Shown: positions 53,305 through 62,593, numbered from the stretch's first letter. The stretch is DNA of 64,000 nucleotides from Martinezella tropici (GCF_003287875.1 NZ_QMKK01000045.1:1-64000); one strand, 5' to 3'. The notes: generated from the sequence alone by a model not told the origin. Numbers and translations: made by a program.

Positions 53305-54237
53305 ATGAGCAAATTCCTGATCCTCGACGGCGGCATGAGCCGCGAACTCCTTCGTCTCGGCGCCGAGTTGAAACAGCCGGAATGGTCGGCACTGGCGCTG
53401 ATCAATTCGCCCGAGATAGTCCGACAGGTCCACGACGAATTCATCGCCGCCGGCTCGGACGTCATAACCACCAACAGCTACGCGCTCGTGCCATTCCATA
53501 TCGGTGAAGAGCGGTTCCGGGCCGACGGTGCCGCTCTGATTGCGCGTGCGGGACAATTGGCGCGCGCCGCCGCCGATGCCTGCAAGGACCGTAAGATCCT
53601 GGTTGCCGGTTCCCTGCCGCCGATCTTCGGTTCCTACGAGCCTGAGAATTTCGATCCGTCTCGGGTTCAGGATTATCTCAAGGTTCTGGTGGAAAATCTC
53701 GATCCTTACGTCGATGTCTGGCTCGGCGAAACCCTTAGCCTGATCGCCGAAGGAGAAGCCGTTCGCACCGCGGTTGCCGAAACCGGCAAGCCTTTCTGGA
53801 TCTCCTTCACCCTGGCGGATGACGCCGCTCAGCGGAACGGCGCCTCTCCCGCGCTCCGTTCCGGGGAAAGGGTGGAGGATGCGGCTCGATGGGCCGCTTC
53901 GTCCGGTGCGGAAGCGCTTCTGTTCAATTGCAGCAAGCCTGAAGTCATGCGCGCGGCGGTCGATACGGCGGGAGAGGTCTTCAGGAGCAGCGGTTCTACC
54001 CTGCAGATCGGCGTCTATGCCAATGCCTTCGAAGGAGAGCAGGGCGAATCCGCCGCCAATGAGGGCCTTCATGCTACCCGTGGCGATCTGAACGACGACG
54101 CCTATTCGCGTTTCGCCTGTTCATGGGTCGATGCCGGCGCAACGATGGTCGGCGGCTGCTGCGGGATTGGCGCGGGACATATTCACCGGCTGAGGCGATC
54201 CCTGACGCATGCCGTTGAGGCGGCAGGCAATTCCTGA
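53305..54237 (+). CDS. Homocysteine S-methyltransferase family protein
   Basis: A 310-residue Zn-dependent methyltransferase (MmuM/BHMT-like). Ligand Cys residues are in L-L-F-N-C and V-G-G-C-C-G-I-G. It transfers a methyl group, in MmuM from S-methylmethionine, to homocysteine. The ATG at 53305 follows GGAG. Its position right after an amino-acid ABC operon controlled by Lrp parallels mmuP-mmuM, so S-methylmethionine uptake and use is a plausible function. Confidence 0.82.
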   Translation: MSKFLILDGGMSRELLRLGAELKQPEWSALALINSPEIVRQVHDEFIAAGSDVITTNSYALVPFHIGEERFRADGAALIARAGQLARAAADACKDRKILVAGSLPPIFGSYEPENFDPSRVQDYLKVLVENLDPYVDVWLGETLSLIAEGEAVRTAVAETGKPFWISFTLADDAAQRNGASPALRSGERVEDAARWAASSGAEALLFNCSKPEVMRAAVDTAGEVFRSSGSTLQIGVYANAFEGEQGESAANEGLHATRGDLNDDAYSRFACSWVDAGATMVGGCCGIGAGHIHRLRRSLTHAVEAAGNS

Positions 54238-54279
54238 CATATATGCACGCAGGCGACTTGCCGGCATGGATATCGCGTC

Positions 54280-54606
54280 ATGAATGGATCAACACCGGAA
54301 AAAAGCAGGATGCGCGCACCCGCGGGCTCCGTTACCGGGCTTTGCTCGGCATCCGCGACCATGTTTGCAGTCGGGATGGCGTTCCTCGGCTATTGGGGCG
54401 TGTATGAACAGGGACCCTGGCATATCTCCGATTATTTCGTGGTGGTTTTGGCCATCATCGGATTTGCAGCGCTTGGCTGCGTGCCCTTGATCGTGACGAC
54501 TCCCGTGGCGGAAGAAGAAGCGGAAAAAGTGGTCGAGGCCAGGCGCGCCTTGGCGCTGGGAATAGCCTTTATCTGGCTATCCGTCTGCATAGCGGTATTC
54601 GCCTGA
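54280..54606 (+). CDS. Small membrane protein of unknown function
   Basis: A 108-residue protein with three hydrophobic segments (A-T-M-F-A-V-G-M-A-F, F-V-V-V-L-A-I-I-G-F and L-A-L-G-I-A-F-I-W-L). An acidic loop (V-A-E-E-E-A-E-K-V-V-E) lies between the last two. It is 42 bp after the methyltransferase gene; it has no recognised family. Confidence 0.55.
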   Translation: MNGSTPEKSRMRAPAGSVTGLCSASATMFAVGMAFLGYWGVYEQGPWHISDYFVVVLAIIGFAALGCVPLIVTTPVAEEEAEKVVEARRALALGIAFIWLSVCIAVFA

Positions 54607-54628
54607 GCAATTGTGGCGCCATAACGAC

Positions 54629-54664
54629 GCGACGGCGCAAGGAGCCTGTCTCCAGTGCCGTCGC
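54629..54664. terminator. Hairpin between convergent genes
   Basis: GCGACGGC (54629-54636) and GCCGTCGC (54657-54664) form a perfect 8-bp stem, with a nested GGAG/CTCC pairing inside. It lies between the rightward membrane-protein gene and the leftward IalB gene, so it may serve both. No clear T-run follows. Confidence 0.5.
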
Positions 54665-54679
54665 AAAGCCGGGGCAATC

Positions 54680-55207
54680 TTACTTTTTCACACTCAAGGC
54701 GGCGATCCGATCGACCGCTGCCGAAAAGCCTTGCAGCGAGATTTGAAAACCGAGCGCATTGCCACCGTCGGCAACGACCTTGAGATTCAGGCGTGAACCG
54801 TTGCGCAATTTGGCGAGCGTCGCCGCGTCGAGCGGAAGCAAGGCAATGCAGCCATTGGGCAGGCAGGTGCGAAAGCGCACCGGCTTCAACGGCGGCTGGT
54901 CATCGATATTCGGTGTCACGCCGGAGTCGAGAACGATGCCGAACGGCAGCAGAAGCGTCGCAAGCCCGCTGCCGTCGGGACGCATCTGTAGTTCGACGGC
55001 AAGCAGCCGCTGACCATTCTGTTGGGTTTGATCCTGCGAAATCGTGCATACCGGCGCCTTGTCGCTTTGGCTGCATGCGACGCGCCAGTCCTGATAGGCC
55101 TCCTGCAGGCTTGAGGCACCGTTTGGCAGCGCCGATTGGGCAAAGGCCGTGGGCGCAAGCGTCAAAGTCGCGCTCGCGCAGGCAAGGGTGAGCATCGCCC
55201 GAAACAT
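54680..55207 (-). CDS. IalB-family exported protein 1
   Basis: A 175-residue protein with a signal peptide ending T-A-F-A-Q. The body resembles the invasion-associated locus B family: Y-Q-D-W-R-V-A-C, A-P-V-C-T-I-S-Q, a strand-rich core and paired Cys (F-R-T-C-L-P-N-G-C). The start at the ATG at 55207 has no clear ribosome site. In Bartonella, IalB contributes to erythrocyte invasion; in rhizobia the role is unknown. It follows the DUF4189 gene after a 169-bp gap and may share its operon. Confidence 0.72.
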   Translation of the reverse strand: MFRAMLTLACASATLTLAPTAFAQSALPNGASSLQEAYQDWRVACSQSDKAPVCTISQDQTQQNGQRLLAVELQMRPDGSGLATLLLPFGIVLDSGVTPNIDDQPPLKPVRFRTCLPNGCIALLPLDAATLAKLRNGSRLNLKVVADGGNALGFQISLQGFSAAVDRIAALSVKK

Positions 55208-55376
55208 GCGACCGATCGTGCGGGATGAAATGAACGTCGAAACTGGCAAAGGATGAGGTCTTTCTGCTTGGAGCAAAATATTTCCGCGGCCGGTACCGCA
55301 GGGCATCAGGGGTATGGGTCATGCCGATGAGCGATGATCGCGAAATCCATGCTTTCGCGACCATGACTGCGGATGG

Positions 55377-55850
55377 TTACGTGCACACCCACTCGCGGAC
55401 TGCGCAGGAAGAGCCGGAGCGCTCGCATGCCTTCAGCGCGAGATCTTCGGCTTCCTTGCGCGTCGGTGCCGAATTCGCGCTCCATGGCGTCGCCCGTTCG
55501 CGTTTTTCCTTGCCGATGGCAAGCGCCCCGCAATGATTGTACGGAAAGCCGGTCTTATCGTCGTCATCCCAGTGCCGGTGATTGCGGAACACGCTGACGA
55601 CGACGCAGCTCTTGCCCTTGTCGTGCTCGCAATGCTTGAGCGCGATATCCATGGCTTCCTGCCGTTTGTCGGCGCCCCAGAAGAAGCCGTATTTCTCGTC
55701 AGGCGCGGAATAGGCGATGGCCGCCCAGATGCCGCGTTCGTCCGGCGGAGGCGCCGGCGGCTGCTCGGTCGTAAAGAGATCGGCTGCCCCCAAATGGGCG
55801 GTGGAGACAAACAGCATGCCGATCACAGCAATGGCGGATCTCAATTTCAT
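55377..55850 (-). CDS. DUF4189-like exported protein
   Basis: A 157-residue exported protein with signal peptide A-V-I-G-M-L-F-V-S-T-A-H-L-G-A-A and a body of the DUF4189 type: W-A-A-I-A-Y-S, A-M-D-I-A-L-K-H-C, C-V-V-V-S-V-F, and a second copy of the A-x2-L-A-L-K-A-C helix. The repeated Cys pairs suggest disulfides. The ATG overlaps the upstream gene's stop (ATGA). Confidence 0.7.
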   Translation of the reverse strand: MKLRSAIAVIGMLFVSTAHLGAADLFTTEQPPAPPPDERGIWAAIAYSAPDEKYGFFWGADKRQEAMDIALKHCEHDKGKSCVVVSVFRNHRHWDDDDKTGFPYNHCGALAIGKEKRERATPWSANSAPTRKEAEDLALKACERSGSSCAVREWVCT

Positions 55851-56542
55851 TTGGTGCCCCCTTGTTTTCCTGCTGCCGAAGCGACCGAAATGACGATGCA
55901 GCCGTTTCCGGTCGGCAGAAGCATCGCATCGCCGCCATCGCTGCCAAGTTCGTAGACTCCGACCTGCCCGAGATTGTTGACGAGCTTGCTTCCGTTCGGG
56001 AACTTGGCCGAAACTTCCGGGCAAGAGCCTGTAAACGGTGCCACGCGGACCATGGCGCCTTCGCAGCCGGATGCGACCGGTGCCGCGAATACGATGCCGG
56101 CAGCCGGGCCGCTATAACCCTGCGTGGCGTAGTCCATGCCGACGAGGGCCTGCACCGCATGCTTGTCGGCCGCCTGGTTGTTCCAGATCGATTGGACATT
56201 GTATTGCGTGCCGTTTGTCAGCAGCTGTCCGAGAACCGGAAAGATGGTCGAGCAGGACTGCAGGCCGGCCTTTTTGGCGTGCTGCAGGAACGGCGTGTCC
56301 GGCAGCGCCGGATTGGCGTCGTTCGCCGCGGCGACGGCCGGCTGCGAGAGCAGGTTTCCGATCAGGTCATATCGGGCGACCGCATAGCCACCGGCGCCGG
56401 CAATGGCGATGGCAAGCAGCGAGAGAAGGGTCGCCTTCCGCCATCTCCGCCCCGGTTTCACCTGATCGTCGGCCACGGTCTGAATTGCGGCGTCGTTCTT
56501 GTTCCGGGACATGATGCGGTCGTGGATCGATTGCTGGGTCAT
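55847..56542 (-). CDS. Membrane-anchored hypothetical protein in the adhesin operon
   Basis: A 231-residue protein with a cytoplasmic N-terminus of about 35 residues, one transmembrane helix (L-L-S-L-L-A-I-A-I-A-G-A-G-G-Y-A-V) and a periplasmic domain with several Cys (S-C-S-T-I-F-P-V-L, G-C-E-G, S-C-P-E). No family is recognised. It is translationally coupled to the DUF4189 gene and follows the second IalB gene by 14 bp. Confidence 0.65.
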   Translation of the reverse strand: MTQQSIHDRIMSRNKNDAAIQTVADDQVKPGRRWRKATLLSLLAIAIAGAGGYAVARYDLIGNLLSQPAVAAANDANPALPDTPFLQHAKKAGLQSCSTIFPVLGQLLTNGTQYNVQSIWNNQAADKHAVQALVGMDYATQGYSGPAAGIVFAAPVASGCEGAMVRVAPFTGSCPEVSAKFPNGSKLVNNLGQVGVYELGSDGGDAMLLPTGNGCIVISVASAAGKQGGTK

Positions 56543-56556
56543 TGAAAATCCGTCCG

Positions 56557-57132
56557 TTATTTTATCGCCTTCACGGCGGTAGAAAGGCCCTTGAGGTTCG
56601 CAGTCACGCTGATCGTCTGCCCATCCGCTGTCGGATAGGAGATCGCCGGCGCGGTACTCTTCGAAATCTGCTCGCGCAGCACAGGCCCGATCGGGAGCAT
56701 GCCGACGCAAACCGTTTGGTTACAGCCGTCGAGCTTGACTTGGATAGGCTCCTTGCGTCCCTCGAACTTCACCAGGATGCGTCCGTCGCTCTTGGCAACC
56801 GGGGCGGTGCGCAGGATCATGTAGGGCTCGCCTCCCTTGGTGGCGGCGAGCGACCAGCTGAACGCAATCTGCCCACGCTCGTTCTCGATAATCTGGGTGA
56901 CATTGCAAACCCGCTGGCGGACCTTCAGGTTTTCATCGCAGATCAGGGTCCAGTTTTCGAACGGGCGAATGGTTCTCTGATACTCCCCAGGCTTCAGCTC
57001 CGGAGGAACGACGACCTCGGAAGGTTTTATGCGATAGGTTGGGAGGGCAGCCTCCTGCGCAGCCGCGAACGGGCCGAACAGGAGGCTGCAAGCCATGAAA
57101 GCCGGGACGCTGAGAAGCGCTCCTTTCAGCAT
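56557..57132 (-). CDS. IalB-family exported protein 2
   Basis: A 191-residue protein with a signal peptide (F-M-A-C-S-L-L-F-G-P-F-A-A-A) and an IalB-like body: F-E-N-W-T-L-I-C, R-V-C-N-V-T-Q, I-A-F-S-W-S-L-A and D-G-C-N-Q-T-V-C. Cys pairing is as in IalB. It starts 8 bp after the adhesin gene, so the two are co-transcribed. Confidence 0.8.
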   Translation of the reverse strand: MLKGALLSVPAFMACSLLFGPFAAAQEAALPTYRIKPSEVVVPPELKPGEYQRTIRPFENWTLICDENLKVRQRVCNVTQIIENERGQIAFSWSLAATKGGEPYMILRTAPVAKSDGRILVKFEGRKEPIQVKLDGCNQTVCVGMLPIGPVLREQISKSTAPAISYPTADGQTISVTANLKGLSTAVKAIK

Positions 57133-57140
57133 GACGTGGC

Positions 57141-60100
57141 TCAGTTCAAAGTGAAGCTGAGACCAGCACCGACGCCCACCTGGCCGCCAGCCGCCGTACC
57201 CGACAGGTTGCCGCGAATGCGCCCGTCTTCGCTGGTATAGCCTGCACCGAAGGCGAGAGCGCCTTCACCCCGCCAGACGCCACCGCCGACAGCCACGCTC
57301 AGCTTGCCGGGACGGTCGTCATAGCGAAGCGATGCCGCGGCAAGCCCGATCGCGGCCGCCTGTCTTGCTTCCGACCGTACGTCTCCGAGCTCCCGGTTCA
57401 GTTGCCCGAACTTCTGGTCCGTATAGTTGTTGGCTGAGGCCAGCGTCGTGGCGACAGCGTTATCCGTATACGACTTGCCCTGGTTGAAGCTGTCGGTCAG
57501 CTGGGCGACATTGACGGCATCCGTCGAAGCGACCCCCTTGCCGACATTGGAGATGACCACCGGTGCATTGACGTCGCCGCCCTGCAGCGTGATGCTGTTC
57601 TTCTTGCTGCCATCGGCATTGAGGTCATAGGTGACGGCGTTCTTGGTAATCGTCCCGACGCCGGTCTGCAGGCTGTTGATCGCCGAATTGGTCGCGGCGA
57701 GCTGCGAGCCGTTGATGGCGTCGGTGCTGTCGGACGAAATGCGGCCGGCAGCGACGTTCGTGATGGTTCTTTCAGACCCTGCAGCCCCCACACTCACCGT
57801 TCCCACAGGCGTGGTGCCGGCAAAGTCGTAGTGCTGGCCCTGAAGGTCCGTACCGGACGTGCCGACGGCTGCCTGCGTTGACGAACCGGAGCCCAAGGCC
57901 ACATCATTGGCATTGTTGGCCTGCGCGCCCTGACCGAGGGCGACCGCACCCGTGCCTGCCGCTGCCGCGCCGTTGCCAGCCGCCAGGCTGCTTGCGCCGG
58001 TGGCGACACTCTGCGGACCGATCGCAACGCTGTCGGTGCCGCTGGCAGCGGAATCGGCGAGCGTCGAGTTGGCGTGGAAGTACTTGATGCCGCCGCCATT
58101 GTTGATGTTGGTCAGCGTGTTGTTCACCGCACCGAAGGCATCGTAGACCGTGGTGTAGTTGTTGCCCTGGATATTGTAGGTCGGGCCGGTGACCGTGCCG
58201 TCCGGATTGACGGTCGTGCCGCCGCCGATCAGGTTGGTGATGTTGGTGCCGAGGCCCTTGAGCTGGCTGACATTCACGGCATCCGTATCGGCCGAACCGG
58301 CTGCCAGGTTGGTGAGCTTGCGCTCCGAACCGGCCGAGCCGATCGACACTTCGCCGACGGAGGTTTGCGGGCTCGTAAGCGCAAAGCCGGTATAGCCGGC
58401 CTGAGCGCCCACACTCGTCACGGATTGCGCGCCGAGAGCGACGCTGTTGATGTTGTTGGCCTGCGCGCCGGCGCCCAATGCGACCGATTGGATTCCTCCG
58501 GCCAGTGAGTTCGTGCCGAGGGCCACACCGTCCGCCAGCATGACATGGGCATTCTGGCCGATGGCGGTGCCGCCGGGCGCGACCTGATCGACGACTGCGC
58601 CGTTGCCGATGCCGATGCCGTTGTCACCGTTGACGACCGTCGTCGGGCCGACAGCCACCGATTCGGCGCCGACGGCAAGCGAGTCGCCGGCGGCCGAGTT
58701 CGCATGGAAATACTTGCTCGGCGTCGCTGCGACCGAAGCGATGGCACCCTGCAGCTGGCGAACCGTGACGGCATCCTGCGCGCTGCTACCGTCAGCCACG
58801 TTGGTGATCTGGCGATAGGACGTGCTCGAACCGACCGAGACAGCGCCCAGCAGGGTCTTGTCCGTCGTATTGTACTGGATGAAGTTCGTCGGACCTGCGG
58901 GTAGCTGGCCGGTGGCCGGAGCCAGAGCGCGATCGGCAACCGATCCCGAACCAAGCGCCACGCCGCCAACGATGGTCGACTGGCTGTTCATACCAAGTGC
59001 AAGGGCATTGTCGGCGGTCGAGGTGGCGTTATAGCCGACCGCCGTGGAACCGATCCCTTGAGCGGAGGAGTCGCTGACGGCAAGGGTCCTGTCGTTGGTG
59101 CGCACATAGCGGATGCCATCGCCGTTTGCATCGGTGTAGGTCGTCGATGTGTCGCCGGCAATATTGTTGATCGTATTGCCGAGATTGGTGAGGTTACCGT
59201 TGATGGTGGTGATGTCGGTGGTGTTCTGCGTCACCTGCTGGTTGGTGGCAAAGAGCTGCGATCCGTTGATCGCATCCGTCGAGCCGTTGTTGAGACGGCC
59301 CGCCGCAACATTGGTGATGGTGCGCTCGGCACCGACCGCACCGACGCTGACCGTCGAGGTTGGTGTCGTCCCGGCGAAGTTGTAGGTGGTGGTGCCGATC
59401 ACCGTGCTGGCGGTGCCGACCGCAACGTCTGTTACCGAGCCAGAGCCGAGCGCCACGGCGCCCGCGTTACCGGCGGTGGAGTTGACGCCCAGAGCGAGCG
59501 CATCCGCGGCACTGGCATTTGCTTGTTTGCCGAGGGCGGTCGCTTGAGCGGCCGTGGCAAAGGCATTCTGGCCGACCGCGGTGCTGGAGGTGGCTGTCGC
59601 TTGGGCATTGGGGCCGATGGCGGTGCTGTAGTCACCCGTGGCCTGGGATATGTATCCGAAGGCCGTCGCGTCGAGGCCGGAAGCGGTCGCACTGTTGCCG
59701 GCCGCGATGGCATTCGCTCCTGCCGCAGTCGAGAGAGGTCCGATCGCGACCGATTCTGCACCCGTTGCCGATGAGTCGGCCGCCGCCGAGTTGGCATGGA
59801 AATACTTGATGCCGCCGCCGGTGGTGATGTTGTTGATCGCGGTCGTGTTGATGTCGACCTGCTGGTTGGTCGCAAAGAGCTGCGAGCCGTTGACCGCGTC
59901 CGTCGAACCGTTGTTGAGCCTACCCGCCGCGACATTGGTGATGGTGCGTTCGGCACCTGGCGCGCCGACGCTGACGGTCGAGGTCGGCGTCGTGCCGGCG
60001 AAGTTATAGGTATTGCCGCCGATCACCGCGCTGGCGGTGCCGACTGCTACGTCGGTCACTGAGCCCGAACCGAGCGCTACGTCGCCGGAACTTGCCGTCG

Positions 60101-62123
60101 CCGTTGCGCCGTTACCCAAGGCGATATTGCCGACGAAGCCGGAAGCACCGGCGGTGGAGCCGTTGCCGAGCGCCACCGAACCCTGGCCGATCGCCTTGTT
60201 GTTGTTACCGATCGCGACTGCGCCGGCCGCCTGGTTGGCGGCAGTGGCACTCGCCGTGCCATCGCTGTTGGCGATGTTGTTGGCGCCGCCGGTGAAGGCG
60301 CCGGCGCCGCTGGCATAGCTCGGATCGCCGATCGCGACCGCGCCGTCACCGTAAGCGGAATTGCCTGCGCCGATGGCGACTGACTTGCCGCCGTCAGCCA
60401 CCGCGCCCGTGCCGATGGCGACGGAATCGGCGGTGATCGAGCTTGCGGCCGTGCCCATGGCTATCCCGTTGGTGTCACTTGCCACCGCGCCTGCTCCGAT
60501 TGCTGTCGAGCTTGCCCCTTGCGAGACGGCCGTCGTGCCGATGGCAACGGAGTCATCACCTGAGGCCGTAACCGAACGACCGCCTGCGAACGCACGGGCA
60601 CCGGTGGCCTGGGCAGCGGAACCAAGCGACGTGGAGTCCGCTCCCGTCGCACTGGCCTGGAAGCCCACGGCTGTCGAGTCGCCGGCGCTAGCGACCGTGC
60701 CGATGCCGAGCGCGGTACTGCCGACTCCGCCGGCATTGGCGCTGACGCCGGCAGCGAGAGAATTATTGCCTGTCGCCTTCGTTCCGGATCCGTATGCAGA
60801 GGCGTTTGTGCCGCTGGCGACAGCCTGGCGTCCCGTGGCGGTGGAATTGTCGCCGCTGGCACTGGCACCGGCGCCCGTGGCGACCGATAAGACACCTGCG
60901 GCATTTGCATTGTTGCCGAGCGCGACGCTGGACGTCCCGGTGGCGGCAACGGTTGCGCCCGAGCCTATCGCAACGGCACCGCCGGCAGCGAGCGTCTGTG
61001 CCTGGTTACCCAAGGCAACCCCAAAAGCTCCCGAGGCAACGGAGCTGGAGCCGGCGGCGACCGAATTAATTCCGGATGCTGCGGCTTGCTTGCCAAGAGC
61101 AAGGGCGCTGTCAGCGCTGGCGACGGAGCCCCAGCCTCCCGCGAAAGCATAACTGCTGGTAGCACCGGCGCTGACGCCGACGGCGGTGGAGTTCCCTCCC
61201 GAAGCAGTGGAGAAGGTGCCTAGAGCACTGGAGCCCGCCGCGTTAGCGGTGGCATCCACCCCAAGGGCGATCGAATTGACGTTGCTTGAAACCGTACCTT
61301 GGCCGATCGCAATCGCGCCGCCTGTACCCGAGGCATTCGCAAACAGGCCCAGAGCCACACCATATTGGGTTGACGAAACCGCCGAACGTCCGATTGCGAT
61401 GGCGTCAACCTGGGATGCCGTGACATCCGTACCGACGGCGATAGCGCTTTGGGCACGAGCACCCGTTCCAGCGACGGTGCGGGAACCGAGATAGACGGAG
61501 TTGATTGCGGTCGAAGTCGACTGGAAGCCGAGAGCGACGGCATTCTGAGCGCTGGCGCTGGCGCCGCTGCCTTGGGCGAGAGAATCCAATCCTGACGCAT
61601 CCGTGTTGTAACCGAAAGCGCTAGCGCGCAGCCCACTTGCATTGGTGAAGGGACCAACAGCAGAGGAATTCACCCCGGTCGCCGTGGCTCCTGGTCCTAC
61701 GGCGACAGCATCTACATCTTGGGCTTGCGCATCGACGCCGATCGCAACTGAATTATTCCCGTTGGAAATCGCTCGGCAGCCGATGGCCATGCCACCTGTC
61801 GTCGCCCCGACGGTGGCGGTGTATCCAACGCAACCGATCGAGAGGCCATTGGCTCCGGTCGCAGTGCCATTGCCCGCTGTATAGTTGCCGCCTACTTGGC
61901 CAAATGCCTGAGGCGCAATCATCAGCCCCAAGGCGCCGAAAATAGCCCCAATTGCACCGATACTCCGATTTTTACGACGCATCCCAAGAACGCGCGATGA
62001 CATCCGCAGCGCAGCCATCACGCGGCGACGCTGCGAACGATCGCTACCCCTGACCGGCGCAGGGTCTTTGACAAATCCGTCACGAGATTCAGTCTGCAGG
62101 CGTTCCCCAACGTATTCCCTCAT
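57141..62123 (-). CDS. Trimeric autotransporter adhesin (YadA/Hag family)
   Basis: A 1660-residue surface adhesin. The N-terminus has a long basic leader before a hydrophobic signal (I-G-A-I-F-G-A-L-G-L-M-I-A-P-Q-A-F-G-Q). Then come dozens of YadA-head/Hep_Hag repeats of about 14 residues (A-x-G-x-x-S-x-A-x-G-x), alternating with neck/stalk segments holding A-V-N-G-S-Q-L. The C-terminus is a YadA-type membrane anchor ending S-F-T-L-N. The start is fixed by ATGA overlap with the upstream gene. Two segments of DNA near 59232-59456 and 59854-60078 are close copies 624 bp apart, so repeat number could change by recombination. Confidence 0.9.
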   Translation of the reverse strand: MREYVGERLQTESRDGFVKDPAPVRGSDRSQRRRVMAALRMSSRVLGMRRKNRSIGAIGAIFGALGLMIAPQAFGQVGGNYTAGNGTATGANGLSIGCVGYTATVGATTGGMAIGCRAISNGNNSVAIGVDAQAQDVDAVAVGPGATATGVNSSAVGPFTNASGLRASAFGYNTDASGLDSLAQGSGASASAQNAVALGFQSTSTAINSVYLGSRTVAGTGARAQSAIAVGTDVTASQVDAIAIGRSAVSSTQYGVALGLFANASGTGGAIAIGQGTVSSNVNSIALGVDATANAAGSSALGTFSTASGGNSTAVGVSAGATSSYAFAGGWGSVASADSALALGKQAAASGINSVAAGSSSVASGAFGVALGNQAQTLAAGGAVAIGSGATVAATGTSSVALGNNANAAGVLSVATGAGASASGDNSTATGRQAVASGTNASAYGSGTKATGNNSLAAGVSANAGGVGSTALGIGTVASAGDSTAVGFQASATGADSTSLGSAAQATGARAFAGGRSVTASGDDSVAIGTTAVSQGASSTAIGAGAVASDTNGIAMGTAASSITADSVAIGTGAVADGGKSVAIGAGNSAYGDGAVAIGDPSYASGAGAFTGGANNIANSDGTASATAANQAAGAVAIGNNNKAIGQGSVALGNGSTAGASGFVGNIALGNGATATASSGDVALGSGSVTDVAVGTASAVIGGNTYNFAGTTPTSTVSVGAPGAERTITNVAAGRLNNGSTDAVNGSQLFATNQQVDINTTAINNITTGGGIKYFHANSAAADSSATGAESVAIGPLSTAAGANAIAAGNSATASGLDATAFGYISQATGDYSTAIGPNAQATATSSTAVGQNAFATAAQATALGKQANASAADALALGVNSTAGNAGAVALGSGSVTDVAVGTASTVIGTTTYNFAGTTPTSTVSVGAVGAERTITNVAAGRLNNGSTDAINGSQLFATNQQVTQNTTDITTINGNLTNLGNTINNIAGDTSTTYTDANGDGIRYVRTNDRTLAVSDSSAQGIGSTAVGYNATSTADNALALGMNSQSTIVGGVALGSGSVADRALAPATGQLPAGPTNFIQYNTTDKTLLGAVSVGSSTSYRQITNVADGSSAQDAVTVRQLQGAIASVAATPSKYFHANSAAGDSLAVGAESVAVGPTTVVNGDNGIGIGNGAVVDQVAPGGTAIGQNAHVMLADGVALGTNSLAGGIQSVALGAGAQANNINSVALGAQSVTSVGAQAGYTGFALTSPQTSVGEVSIGSAGSERKLTNLAAGSADTDAVNVSQLKGLGTNITNLIGGGTTVNPDGTVTGPTYNIQGNNYTTVYDAFGAVNNTLTNINNGGGIKYFHANSTLADSAASGTDSVAIGPQSVATGASSLAAGNGAAAAGTGAVALGQGAQANNANDVALGSGSSTQAAVGTSGTDLQGQHYDFAGTTPVGTVSVGAAGSERTITNVAAGRISSDSTDAINGSQLAATNSAINSLQTGVGTITKNAVTYDLNADGSKKNSITLQGGDVNAPVVISNVGKGVASTDAVNVAQLTDSFNQGKSYTDNAVATTLASANNYTDQKFGQLNRELGDVRSEARQAAAIGLAAASLRYDDRPGKLSVAVGGGVWRGEGALAFGAGYTSEDGRIRGNLSGTAAGGQVGVGAGLSFTLN
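59232..60078 (-). repeat. Internal duplicated segments of the adhesin gene
   Basis: About 225 bp at 59232-59456 recurs at 59854-60078 with few changes, offset 624 bp (208 codons, in frame). Each encodes a neck segment with S-T-V-S-V-G-A followed by T-I-T-N-V-A-A-G-R-L. A third, more diverged copy lies near 57700-57900. Confidence 0.65.
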
Positions 62124-62539
62124 GCTGCCTTATCCTCGCTGTTGACTGGACGACTAGGCGCGCCCGAAACCGCATCGGCGGCCGCGTCGTCATTGAAATT
62201 CCGCATGTCCAGAAGTGTCTGCCCCATCCTGGCGCTTTGGCTTTCGAGCTGTTCGCGCAGGCTCTCGACCCACGGCTCCGTCGGCGCCGGGACGCTATGC
62301 AATGCGGCATCCGCCCGATCGGGAGGAAGCTTCATCGCCACCAGGGCGCGGCAGACATCGAAATGAAGCGATGGTTTCCCTTCCCCATAGGCCGGGGAGG
62401 TCAAACCAAGGACCAGGCAGGCAAATAGATAATCAAGTTCCGCCTCGGTCAGGCGGTTGGCATATCGCTGTTGCAAGGCAGACCAGGCTGCCTCGACTTT
62501 CGGAGCAAAGATTTCAAATTCAGGGAATTGAATGTCCAT
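62120..62539 (-). CDS. Hypothetical protein, first gene of the adhesin operon
   Basis: A 139-residue soluble helical protein (Q-F-P-E-F-E-I-F-A-P, Y-L-F-A-C-L-V-L-G-L) with no recognised family. Its stop overlaps the adhesin ATG, so translation is coupled; such a cytoplasmic partner might assist expression or assembly. The ATG at 62539 is preferred because upstream frame text is unlike protein. The ribosome site is weak. Confidence 0.65.
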   Translation of the reverse strand: MDIQFPEFEIFAPKVEAAWSALQQRYANRLTEAELDYLFACLVLGLTSPAYGEGKPSLHFDVCRALVAMKLPPDRADAALHSVPAPTEPWVESLREQLESQSARMGQTLLDMRNFNDDAAADAVSGAPSRPVNSEDKAA

Positions 62540-62593
62540 ACAGCACCGGTTCGTTACCGTCTGTGACCATGCCCTTATTTTCGCGGAAGCGTA

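Noticed and set aside
57427..61884. Many plus-strand open frames rich in Pro, Ala or Arg opposite the adhesin gene
   Set aside because: They mirror the repetitive adhesin coding sequence and have no domain or start signal of their own.
57141..62123. Regular repeats that might suggest a CRISPR array
   Set aside because: The repeats are coding, degenerate, without constant spacers, and translate to YadA-head repeats.
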